Source: Gammaproteobacteria bacterium (lineage in GTDB: Bacteria; Pseudomonadota; Gammaproteobacteria; UWMA-0217). From it: DNA of 20,516 nucleotides. The translations under genes were made by a program, and so were the position numbers. The stretch lies in assembly GCA_027031685.1 (NCBI GenBank), contig JALVPS010000032.1:1-20516 (forward strand), written 5' to 3'. Each line of letters opens with the position of its first letter. The first letter of the stretch is position 1. The notes below the pieces were generated by a model. The model saw only the letters and a list, made by a program, of their open reading frames with translations. It searched no databases and was not told the DNA's origin. Below, in pieces: positions 14,035 through 20,516 of the stretch.

Positions 14035-14994
14035 ATGATCACGACCGAACAGCTGACGCGCAGCTATGGCGACTTCCGTGCCGTCGATCAGGTGAGCTTC
14101 CATATCGAGCGGGGCGAGATCGTCGGCCTGCTGGGCCACAACGGCGCCGGCAAGACCACCATCATGAAGATGCTCACCGGCTATCTGGAGCCCGATACCG
14201 GCCGCATCGAGATCGACGGCCTGGACATGGCCCGCGCGCGGCGCGCCATCCAGGCGCGCATCGGCTACCTGCCGGAGAACTGCCCCCTGTACCCGGAGAT
14301 GACGGTGGTGGAGTACCTGGACTTCGCCGCCGGCCTGCGCGGCGTGCCCCCCGCCGGGCGAAGCGACGCGGTGCGCCGCACCGTGCAGCGCACCGCCCTG
14401 CAGGACAAGGCCCTGCAGCCCATCGCCACCCTGTCGCGCGGCTACCGGCAGCGGGTGGGCGTGGCCCAGGCCATCCTGCACCGGCCGCGGGTGCTCATCC
14501 TGGACGAGCCCACCAACGGCCTGGACCCGGGCCAGATCCAGCAGATGCGCAGCCTGATCCGCGAGCTGGCCAGGGAGGCCACCGTCATCCTGTCCACCCA
14601 CATCCTGCAGGAGGTGCAGGCCACCTGCGACCGGGTGCTGATCCTGCGCGGCGGCGTGCTGGCGCTGGATGCGCGCCTGGATGAGCTGCACCGCGCGGCG
14701 CGCCTGCTGCTCACCGTGGCCGGCGCACCGGAGCAGGTGACGCCGCTGCTGGCGGCGATCCCCCAGGTGGGCGCCGTCACCCACCTGGGCGCCAGCGACG
14801 GGCGCCACCGCTACGCCCTGCAGCCGGTGGAGGGGGTGGACGACCCGCTCACCCTGTCGCCAGCGGTGGGCGCCGCCCTGTGCCGCGCCGGGCTGGCGCT
14901 GCATGCCCTGGAGCCGGAGCGGCGCGACCTGGAGACCCTGTTCAACGAGATCAACCGCGCACCGAGCGCCACGGAGGAGGTATCCCATGCGTGA
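14035..14994 (+). CDS. GldA-like ABC transporter ATPase
   Basis: This 319-residue ATPase has Walker A GHNGAGKT (34-41), signature LSRGYRQR (133-140), Walker B with catalytic glutamate VLILDEP (153-159), NGLDP D-loop and STHIL H-loop (His189). Two substitutions are mild: signature LSRGY for LSGGQ, which is usual in the GldA/NosF/CcmA group. The C-terminal 100 residues are the variable extension seen in GldA. GGAGAAG precedes the ATG, and the longer frame from 13954 has no such site. The stop overlaps the permease gene by eight bases. It powers the membrane partner at 14987-17872; the substrate is unknown. Confidence 0.92.
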   Translation: MITTEQLTRSYGDFRAVDQVSFHIERGEIVGLLGHNGAGKTTIMKMLTGYLEPDTGRIEIDGLDMARARRAIQARIGYLPENCPLYPEMTVVEYLDFAAGLRGVPPAGRSDAVRRTVQRTALQDKALQPIATLSRGYRQRVGVAQAILHRPRVLILDEPTNGLDPGQIQQMRSLIRELAREATVILSTHILQEVQATCDRVLILRGGVLALDARLDELHRAARLLLTVAGAPEQVTPLLAAIPQVGAVTHLGASDGRHRYALQPVEGVDDPLTLSPAVGAALCRAGLALHALEPERRDLETLFNEINRAPSATEEVSHA

Positions 14995-17872
14995 CGTGCT
15001 GGCCGTGGCCCGCAAGGAGCTGGCGGGCTTCTTCACCGCCCCCGTCGCCTGGCTGTTCCTGGGGGCGTTCCTGGTGGCCACCTTGTTCGTGTTCTTCTGG
15101 GTGGAGACCTTCTTCGCCCGCAACATCGCCGACGTGCGGCCGTTGTTCGAGTGGCTGCCGCTGCTACTCATCTTCCTCATCGCCGCCCTCACCATGCGCG
15201 CCTGGAGCGAGGAGCGGCGCATGGGCACGCTGGAGTCGCTGCTCACCAGCCCGGTGGCCCCCTGGCAACTGGTGCTGGGCAAGTTCCTGGCGGTCATGGC
15301 CCTGGTGGCCATCGCCCTGCTGCTCACCCTGCCCCTGCCGGTCACCGTGGCCGTGCTCGGCCCGCTGGACTGGGGGCCGGTGGCCGGCGGCTACCTGGCC
15401 GCCCTGTGCCTGGCCGCCGCCTACACGGCCATCGGCCTGTTCGTGTCCAGCCGCAATGACAGCCAGATCGTCAGCCTCATCGTCACCGTGGCCCTGTGCG
15501 GGGTGTTCTATCTGATCGGCGCCGAGCCGGTCACCGCCCTGGCCGGCAACCGGCTGGGCGAGCTGCTGCGCCTGCTGGGCGCCGGCGCGCGCTTCCAGTC
15601 CATCACCCGCGGGGTCATCGACCTGCGCGACCTGTACTACTACCTGAGCATCACAGGCACCTTCCTGGTGCTCAACGTGTACGGCCTGGAGCGGCTGCGC
15701 TGGAGCGCGGCCCCCGGGCGGCGCCGGCGGCACCGCGCCTGGCAGGCGGCCACCGCGCTCCTGGTGCTCAACCTGCTGGCCGGCAACCTGTGGCTGCAGC
15801 AGATCGGCTGGGCGCGCGCCGACGTCACCGCCGGCCGCCTCTACTCGCTGTCGCCCGCCACGCGCACGGTGCTGAAGCAGCTGCGCGAGCCGCTGCTCAT
15901 CCGCGGCTACTTCAGCGCCCGCACCCACCCGCTGCTGGCGCTGCTGGTGCCCCAGCTCAAGGACCTGCTGCGCGAGTACGCCGTGGCCGGCAACGGGCGC
16001 GTCAAGGTGGAGTTCATCGACCCGCTGGAGGACGCCCAGGCCCAGGAGGAGGCGGCCCGCAAGTACGGCATCGAGCCGGTGCCCTTCCAGACCGCCAGCA
16101 AGTACCAGGCGGCGGTGGTCAACTCCTACTTCGACGTGGTGGTGCAGTACGGCGACCAGCACGAGAAGCTGGGCTTCCGTGACCTGATCGAGGTCAAGCT
16201 GCGCAGCGAGACCGACCTGGACGTGACCCTGCGCAACCCGGAGTACGACATCACGCGGGCCATCAAGAAGGTCATGCAGGCCTACCAGGCGGGCGGCAAC
16301 CTGTTCCGCGACCTGCCGCGGCCGGTCACCTTCCGCGGCTTCATCTCCGCCGACGAGCGTCTGCCCGGGCCGCTGCGCGAGCTGCGCCACCAGCTGGACG
16401 ACGTGCTGGCCGAGTTCCGCCGCCAGGCCGGCGACAAGCTCCAGGTGGAGATCACCGACCCGGACAGCGCCGACCCGGCCGAGCGCAAGCGGCTGGAGGA
16501 GGAATACGGCTTCCGGCCCATGGCCGCCAGCCTGCTCGACCCCAACACCTTCTGGTTCTACATGGTGCTGCAGAGCGGCGACCAGACCGTGCCGGTGCCC
16601 CTGCCGGAGACGCTGGACGAGGCGGCCCTGCGGCGCGCCATCCAGGCCGCCCTGCAGCGCTTCGGCGGCGGCTTCCTCAAGACCGTGGCCCTGGTCACGC
16701 CGCGCGCCACCCCGCGCCTGCCCCAGCTGGGCCTGCCTGGCGGCGGGGTGCGCTTCGAGCAGCTGGAGAAAGCCCTGGCCGCCAACCACAAGGTGGTGCA
16801 CACCGACCTCAAGCGCGGCTTCGTGCCGCCCGAGGCCGACCTGCTGCTGGTGGTGGCCCCGCAGCAGCTGGACGAGAAGCAGCGCTTCGCCATCGACCAG
16901 TTCCTCATGCAGGGCGGCACGGTCATCCTGGCCACCTCGCCCTTCGACATCACCACCAGCGGCGCCGTCAGGGGCCGTAAAGTGGACTCCGGCCTGGCCG
17001 ACTGGCTCAAGGGGCAGGGCATCACCATCCGCCCCGAGCTGGTGCTGGACCCGCAGAACGCCCGCTTCCCCATCCCCATCCAGCGCCACCTGGGCGGCCT
17101 GGTGGTGCAGGAGCTGCAGATGGTGGAATACCCCTACTTCGTGGACATCCGCCCCGAGGGCATGGCCCGCGGGCACGGCATCACCGCCGGCCTGCCGCAG
17201 GTCACCCTCACCTGGGCCTCGCCCATCGAGCTGGCCGACGACCTCCAGGGCCGCCGGGCGACCCGCCTGCTGCACAGCAGCGCCGACAGCTGGACCGACG
17301 GCACCCTCAGCCTGCAGCCGGACTTCCAGCGCTGGCCGCACTGGGGCTTCCCGCCGCGTCAGGACCGCGGCGCGCGCCTGCTGGGCGTGATGCTGGAAGG
17401 GCGCTTCACCTCCGCCTTCCAGGGCCGGCCTTCGCCCCTGCTGGAAAAGCCGGCCGAGGACGAGGGCAAGAAGAAAGGCGCCGAGGCCGACCCGCCCGAC
17501 CCGGTGCTGGCCTCGGTCATCGACCACTCGCCCGAGTCGGCGCGGCTCATCGTCTTCGCCTCCAACAGCTTCCTCAGCGACGAGGTGCTGGACCTGGCCA
17601 CCATGGCCAACGGCACCCGCTACCTCAACCCGCTGCAGCTGGTGGAGAACGCCGTGGACTGGTCGCTGGAGGACCGCGCCCTGCTGTCCATCCGCAGCCG
17701 CGCCCACTACTCGCGTTTCCTGGCGCCCCTGTCGCGCCGTGAGCAGATGTTCTGGGAATACCTCAACTACGGGCTGGCCCTGCTCGGCCTGGCGCTGGTG
17801 TACGCCGTGCAACGCGCCCTGCGCCGCCGCGCCACCCGGCGCTGGGCCGCTCTGCTGGAAGGGAGGGCCTGA
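14987..17872 (+). CDS. Fused GldF-like ABC-2 permease and GldG-like protein
   Basis: A 961-residue fusion. Residues 1-238 are an ABC-2 permease of about six helices, starting MRDVLAVARKELAGFFTAPV and including the typical EERRMGTLESLLTSPV. A basic linker GRRRRHR (244-250) leads to a new membrane helix (about 251-270) and a large extracytoplasmic GldG-type domain (ADVTAGRLYSLSPATRTVLKQL, YDITRAIKKVM, later LLLVVAPQQLDEKQRFAIDQF and GGTVILATSPFD). A last helix near 925-945 (LALLGLALVYAVQ) precedes a basic tail. In Bacteroidetes GldF and GldG are separate and needed for gliding; in proteobacteria the function is unknown. Overlap with the ATPase gene and a two-base gap to the DUF4340 gene make one operon. 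ATG 14987 gives the usual permease N-terminus. Confidence 0.9.
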   Translation: MRDVLAVARKELAGFFTAPVAWLFLGAFLVATLFVFFWVETFFARNIADVRPLFEWLPLLLIFLIAALTMRAWSEERRMGTLESLLTSPVAPWQLVLGKFLAVMALVAIALLLTLPLPVTVAVLGPLDWGPVAGGYLAALCLAAAYTAIGLFVSSRNDSQIVSLIVTVALCGVFYLIGAEPVTALAGNRLGELLRLLGAGARFQSITRGVIDLRDLYYYLSITGTFLVLNVYGLERLRWSAAPGRRRRHRAWQAATALLVLNLLAGNLWLQQIGWARADVTAGRLYSLSPATRTVLKQLREPLLIRGYFSARTHPLLALLVPQLKDLLREYAVAGNGRVKVEFIDPLEDAQAQEEAARKYGIEPVPFQTASKYQAAVVNSYFDVVVQYGDQHEKLGFRDLIEVKLRSETDLDVTLRNPEYDITRAIKKVMQAYQAGGNLFRDLPRPVTFRGFISADERLPGPLRELRHQLDDVLAEFRRQAGDKLQVEITDPDSADPAERKRLEEEYGFRPMAASLLDPNTFWFYMVLQSGDQTVPVPLPETLDEAALRRAIQAALQRFGGGFLKTVALVTPRATPRLPQLGLPGGGVRFEQLEKALAANHKVVHTDLKRGFVPPEADLLLVVAPQQLDEKQRFAIDQFLMQGGTVILATSPFDITTSGAVRGRKVDSGLADWLKGQGITIRPELVLDPQNARFPIPIQRHLGGLVVQELQMVEYPYFVDIRPEGMARGHGITAGLPQVTLTWASPIELADDLQGRRATRLLHSSADSWTDGTLSLQPDFQRWPHWGFPPRQDRGARLLGVMLEGRFTSAFQGRPSPLLEKPAEDEGKKKGAEADPPDPVLASVIDHSPESARLIVFASNSFLSDEVLDLATMANGTRYLNPLQLVENAVDWSLEDRALLSIRSRAHYSRFLAPLSRREQMFWEYLNYGLALLGLALVYAVQRALRRRATRRWAALLEGRA

Positions 17873-17874
17873 CC

Positions 17875-18900
17875 ATGACGCGTCGTCTCACCCTGCTCAC
17901 TGTCCTGCTGCTCATCCAGCTGGCCCTGGCCGCCGGGCTGGCCTGGCGCCACCAGCGGCTGGCCGCCCCCGCCCGGCCCACCCCCCTGCTGGCGGTGGAC
18001 AAGTCCCAGGTGGACGGCATCGCCATCGACGACGGCCACGGCCAGCAGGTCACCCTGCAGCGCCAGGGGGGCGGCTGGCAGGTGCGCGAGCTGGACGGCT
18101 TCCCGGCCAGCGCCGCGCGCATCGACGGCCTGCTCGCGCGGCTGGCCGACCTGCAGCGGGGCTGGCCGGTAGCCACCAGCGAGGACGCCCTGCGCCGCTT
18201 CCAGGTGGCCGCCGACCGCTACCAGCGGCGCATCCGCCTGCGCGCCGGCGAGCGCGTGCTGGCCACCCTCTACCTGGGCACCTCGCCCGGCTTCCGCCAG
18301 ATCCACGCCCGCGCCGACGGCGACGATGCCGTGTACGCCGTGGCCTTCAACGCCTTCGACGCCCCCGCCCGGCCCGACGACTGGGCAGACCGCCAGGTGC
18401 TGCACCTGCGCGAGGGCGACATCGCCGCCATCCACTACCCCGACTTCACCCTGCGGCGCGACGACCAGGGCCAGTACACCCTGGCCGACGCCGGCGACGG
18501 CGAGCGCCTGGACGTGGGCGCCGCCCGCCAGCTGGCGCGGCGCATCGCCGAACTGGGCTTTCTCGGCGTGCTGGGCCGCCAGGCCCCGGCCGGCGTGGAC
18601 CTCGACCACCCGGCCCTGCGCTTCACGGTGGACCGGCCCGGCGGCAAGGCGCCGCTGACCTACACCCTGGCGCCGCTGCCGGCCCCCAAGGCGACCAGCA
18701 AGGACGGCAAGAAGAAGGTCGAGGACACGCCGCGGGACTGGGTGCTGAAGCGCAGCGACCTGCCCTGGCACCTCAAGCTGTCCTCGTTCATGGCCAAAGA
18801 CCTGCAAGTGCAGCGCGCCGATCTGCTGGTCAAGGCCGAAGAAGAAAAGGGAAAGAAAGGAGGAGTAGGCGCGATCAAGCGCAGCGGATCGCGCAAATGA
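17875..18900 (+). CDS. DUF4340 protein of the Gld-like ABC operon
   Basis: A 341-residue protein with an N-terminal membrane anchor (about 5-25, LTLLTVLLLIQLALAAGLAW) and an extracytoplasmic region built of repeated beta-rich units (VDGIAIDDGHGQQVTLQRQG and similar; GGWQVREL; YLGTSPGFRQIHARADGDDAVYAV in part). This pattern is typical of DUF4340, a family of unknown function found beside GldG-like genes. It probably works with the fused permease at the outer face of the inner membrane. The C-terminus is lysine-rich, and the last 11 residues (331-341) are encoded by a REP-like palindrome, so the tail looks recently acquired. It starts two bases after the permease stop. Confidence 0.85.
   Translation: MTRRLTLLTVLLLIQLALAAGLAWRHQRLAAPARPTPLLAVDKSQVDGIAIDDGHGQQVTLQRQGGGWQVRELDGFPASAARIDGLLARLADLQRGWPVATSEDALRRFQVAADRYQRRIRLRAGERVLATLYLGTSPGFRQIHARADGDDAVYAVAFNAFDAPARPDDWADRQVLHLREGDIAAIHYPDFTLRRDDQGQYTLADAGDGERLDVGAARQLARRIAELGFLGVLGRQAPAGVDLDHPALRFTVDRPGGKAPLTYTLAPLPAPKATSKDGKKKVEDTPRDWVLKRSDLPWHLKLSSFMAKDLQVQRADLLVKAEEEKGKKGGVGAIKRSGSRK
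18865..18894 (+). repeat. REP-like palindrome inside the DUF4340 3' end
   Basis: GCGCGATC (18869-18876) and GATCGCGC (18887-18894) form a perfect eight-base stem around the loop AAGCGCAGCG, after GTAG. The loop equals the reverse complement of the loop in the first downstream repeat unit, while the stem differs. It supplies codons 331 to 340 of the DUF4340 gene. Confidence 0.7.
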
Positions 18901-18921
18901 CGGTGCCCTGTGGCAGGGCCC

Positions 18922-19004
18922 GAATGCCGGGTCCGCTGCGCTTGACCCGGCCTACGGAACGAACGGCGCGGCGTGCCCGATCAATGGCACCCCGCCGCTC
19001 AGGG
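18922..19004 (-). repeat. REP-like two-hairpin repeat, unit 1
   Basis: An 83-base unit repeated once more 89 bases on, with 75 of 83 bases identical. Hairpin A: GCCGGGTC/GACCCGGC, 8 bp around a ten-base loop (18926-18951). Hairpin B lies at 18968-18998. On the minus strand hairpin A reads GTAGGCCGGGTC then AAGCGCAGCG, the same plan as the copy inside the DUF4340 gene but in the opposite orientation. Confidence 0.75.
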
Positions 19005-19010
19005 CAGTCC

Positions 19011-19093
19011 GAACGCCGGGTCCGCTGCGCTCGACCCGGCCTACGGAACGAACGGCGCGGTGGGCCCGATCGATGGCGTCCCACCGCTCAGGG
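19011..19093 (-). repeat. REP-like two-hairpin repeat, unit 2
   Basis: Second 83-base copy. Hairpin A is at 19015-19040. Hairpin B (19057-19087) has a perfect stem GCGGTGGG/CCCACCGC. Relative to unit 1 the pair 51/73 of the unit changes from C-G to T-A, a compensatory change. The fxsA stop codon (19090-19088) lies directly next to hairpin B, so the unit may also serve as its 3' end. Confidence 0.75.
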
Positions 19094-19555
19094 TAGGTGG
19101 CGCTCGTCGTCGCGCGGGGCGCGGGTGAATTCACCCTCATACACGTTGCCGCCGCCAGCCGCAGGGCCGGCCGGCCCGCCGGGCGGTGGGCCGCCGCGCA
19201 GGATGCGCACGTGCAGGCGGGCCAGCAGCCAGCGGATCACCCAGCGCCGCGTCCAGGGCAGCAGGCACAGCAGGCCGACGAAGTCGGTGAAGAAGCCGGG
19301 CGTGAGCAGCAGCGCGCCGCCGAAGGCCAGCGCCAGGCCCTCCATCATCTCCTGGGCCGGGATCTCGCCGCGCGCCAGGCGCTGCTGGTAGCGTGTCAGG
19401 GTGGCCAGCCCCTGCTGGCGCAGCAGGGCGGCGCCCAGCGCGGCGGTGAGCAGCACCAGGCCGATGGTGGACAGGGCGCCGATCACACTGCCCACCTTGA
19501 TGAGCAGGTAGATCTCCAAGACGGGAACGGCGACGAACAGGAACAGCAGGGGCAT
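19088..19555 (-). CDS. fxsA: FxsA-family membrane protein
   Basis: A 155-residue protein with the FxsA plan: MPLLFLFVAVPVLEIYLLIKV start, helices at about 2-18, 24-46 and 78-97, the conserved segments GLVLLTAALGAALLRQQG and LLLTPGFFTDFVGLLCLLP, and a cytoplasmic Gly/Pro-rich tail. FxsA in E. coli suppresses F-plasmid exclusion of phage T7; its general role is unknown. No clear Shine-Dalgarno precedes the ATG at 19555. The stop lies inside REP-like unit 2, so the repeat reaches right to the gene. It is divergent from the thioredoxin-like gene. Confidence 0.9.
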   Translation of the reverse strand: MPLLFLFVAVPVLEIYLLIKVGSVIGALSTIGLVLLTAALGAALLRQQGLATLTRYQQRLARGEIPAQEMMEGLALAFGGALLLTPGFFTDFVGLLCLLPWTRRWVIRWLLARLHVRILRGGPPPGGPAGPAAGGGNVYEGEFTRAPRDDERHLP

Positions 19556-19670
19556 GGCGGACCGGGAATACGGGCGAGGGGATGAACGTCATAGTAGCAC
19601 GGGGTTGCTTGACAAGCCCCGGGACCGGCCCGACCCTATCCTAGGCCATCACACGGAGGGTCCCGACGCC

Positions 19671-20207
19671 ATGCGCGCCTATCTGCCCCTGTTCCTCATC
19701 ACCATCGCCTTCGCCCTGCTGAGCAACCTGAACAGCCTGGCCGGCGCGGACGCCAGCGACTTCTTCGACGACAGCTTCGGCGACCTGCAGGAGGAGCTGG
19801 CCATCGCCCGCCAGGAGGGCAAGCAGGGCGTCATGCTGTTCTTCGAGACCGAAGACTGCCCCTTCTGCCACCGCATGAAGCGCGACGTGTTCAGCCGCCC
19901 CGAGGTGCAGAAATATTTCCATCAGCACTTCCGCCTCATCCCCATCGACATCGAGGGCGACGTGGAGATCACCGACTTCCAGGGCCACCCCACCACCATG
20001 AAGGCCTTCGCCGCCAAGCACCGCGTGCGCGCCACGCCGGTCATGGCCTTCTTCGACCTGGACGGCAAGCGCGTGGCCACCTACATCGGCGCCACCCGCG
20101 ACGCCGAGGAGTTCCTCCTGCTGGGCGAGTTCGTGGCCGACGGCCACTACAAGACCACCAACTTCGTCAGGTTCAAGCGCGCCCGGCGTCGCGCGCAGCG
20201 GGGCTGA
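19671..20207 (+). CDS. Periplasmic thioredoxin-like protein (SoxW-like)
   Basis: A 178-residue protein with a signal peptide or anchor (MRAYLPLFLITIAFALLSNL, possible cleavage after LAGADA). The thioredoxin fold has the active site C63-P-F-C66 in FFETEDCPFCHRMKRDVF and the cis-proline loop RATPVMAF (Pro123). The insertion-bearing middle (VEITDFQGHPTTMKAFAAKHRV) and DVFSRPEVQKYF resemble SoxW and related thiol-disulfide proteins of sulfur oxidisers. It probably reduces or isomerises disulfides in the periplasm, but no sox gene is in the window. GGAGGG at 19655-19660 precedes the ATG by ten bases; the longer frame from 19554 lacks a signal peptide start. The C-terminus is strongly basic. A TolC-family gene follows after nine bases. 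Confidence 0.85.
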   Translation: MRAYLPLFLITIAFALLSNLNSLAGADASDFFDDSFGDLQEELAIARQEGKQGVMLFFETEDCPFCHRMKRDVFSRPEVQKYFHQHFRLIPIDIEGDVEITDFQGHPTTMKAFAAKHRVRATPVMAFFDLDGKRVATYIGATRDAEEFLLLGEFVADGHYKTTNFVRFKRARRRAQRG

Positions 20208-20216
20208 CCCTCGGCC

Positions 20217-20516
20217 ATGCGGCGCCTGGCCATCCTGTGCTTCAGCGCCTGTCTCGCCTCGGCCCGCCTGAGTGCCGAGCCCGCCCCGCTCCCCGAGCCG
20301 CTCAGCCTGCCCGCCGCCCTGGCGGCCATCCCCGCCGACCACCCGGACCTGCTGGCCGCCCGCGCCGAGCGTGACGCCGCGGCCGCTGCCCTCACCCGCG
20401 CCCGCGCCGGCGACGACCTGAACGTGGACCTCGACCTGCAGGCGCGCCGCATCCGTCCAGCCCATAGCAGCCCCGACCTACGCCACGACGACTCGCGCGC
20501 CGCCGCCAGATCGGCC
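20217..20516 (+). CDS. TolC-family outer-membrane protein (partial, 5' end)
   Basis: One hundred codons from ATG 20217 run open to the window edge. They encode a short signal peptide (MRRLAILCFSACLASARLSA) and then the TolC/OEP N-terminal pattern: LSLPAALAAIPADHPDLLAARAERD in part (LPAALAAIPADHPDLLAAR), followed by an Ala-rich helix AAAAALTRARAGDDLNVDLDL. Such proteins form outer-membrane channels of efflux or type I export systems. It begins nine bases after the thioredoxin-like gene, so the two probably share a transcript. No good ribosome site is seen. Confidence 0.75.
   Translation, partial: MRRLAILCFSACLASARLSAEPAPLPEPLSLPAALAAIPADHPDLLAARAERDAAAAALTRARAGDDLNVDLDLQARRIRPAHSSPDLRHDDSRAAARSA

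Noticed and set aside
15164..17812. Very long open frame (882 codons) on the minus strand opposite the permease-GldG fusion
   Set aside because: It mirrors a gene with strong family motifs on the plus strand. Its translation is rich in Gln, His, Gly and Val without domain features, as expected for the antisense of GC-rich coding DNA.
18865..19093. CRISPR array or tandem-repeat ncRNA
   Set aside because: Only two direct copies, with no spacers of constant length and no cas genes; the palindromic plan fits REP-like elements.

Overview
The window comes from a chromosome that is visibly GC-rich, with codon third positions almost all G or C. It reads as a gammaproteobacterium, possibly a sulfur-oxidising or Chromatiales-like lineage. 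This placement is inferred from gene content (PurE/PurK pair, XthA-AmpG pair, FxsA, an Anr/Fnr-type box, haem lipoproteins, a SoxW-like thioredoxin, REP-like palindromes) and is not proven. No rRNA, tRNA, CRISPR array, insertion sequence or prophage gene was seen.

Layout. 1-1659 (minus): purE-purK, plus the first codons of a coupled downstream gene. 1770-3746 (plus): a PsiE-family membrane protein overlapping purC, then a haem-binding DUF3365 lipoprotein ending in an intrinsic terminator. 3866-5271: an Fnr-type regulator converges on a minus-strand cytochrome c lipoprotein. Upstream of that cytochrome is a near-perfect FNR/ANR box, which it shares with the divergent mtnA. 5272-7007 (plus): mtnA overlaps a FucA-like class II aldolase, the core of the oxygen-independent 'DHAP shunt' for 5'-methylthioadenosine/5'-deoxyadenosine salvage. 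7037-9094 (minus): a membrane GGDEF-EAL protein. 9095-9549: a 455-base non-coding stretch with AT-rich DNA and palindromes. 9550-11905 (plus): a 59-residue zinc-ribbon protein, xthA and ampG. 11917-13792 (minus): an H-NS-family gene followed ten bases later by a 494-residue protein that joins a predicted N-terminal helix-turn-helix to a [2Fe-2S] ferredoxin and a flavin-reductase-like module. 14035-18900 (plus): a three-gene Gld-like ABC system (ATPase, permease fused to GldG, DUF4340 protein) behind a strong sigma-70-type promoter. 18865-19093: REP-like palindromes, one forming the end of the DUF4340 reading frame. 19088-20516: fxsA (minus), a periplasmic thioredoxin-like protein and the start of a TolC-family protein (plus), cut by the window edge.

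The most unusual item is the HTH/[2Fe-2S]/reductase fusion next to the H-NS-like gene. Several cofactor motifs in its reductase half are degenerate, which suits a redox-sensing DNA-binding protein better than an ordinary reductase; this is inference. Next come the mtnA-aldolase pair under a possible oxygen-responsive site, the Fnr-type regulator that keeps only part of the classical cysteine set, and the covarying tandem REP-like units.
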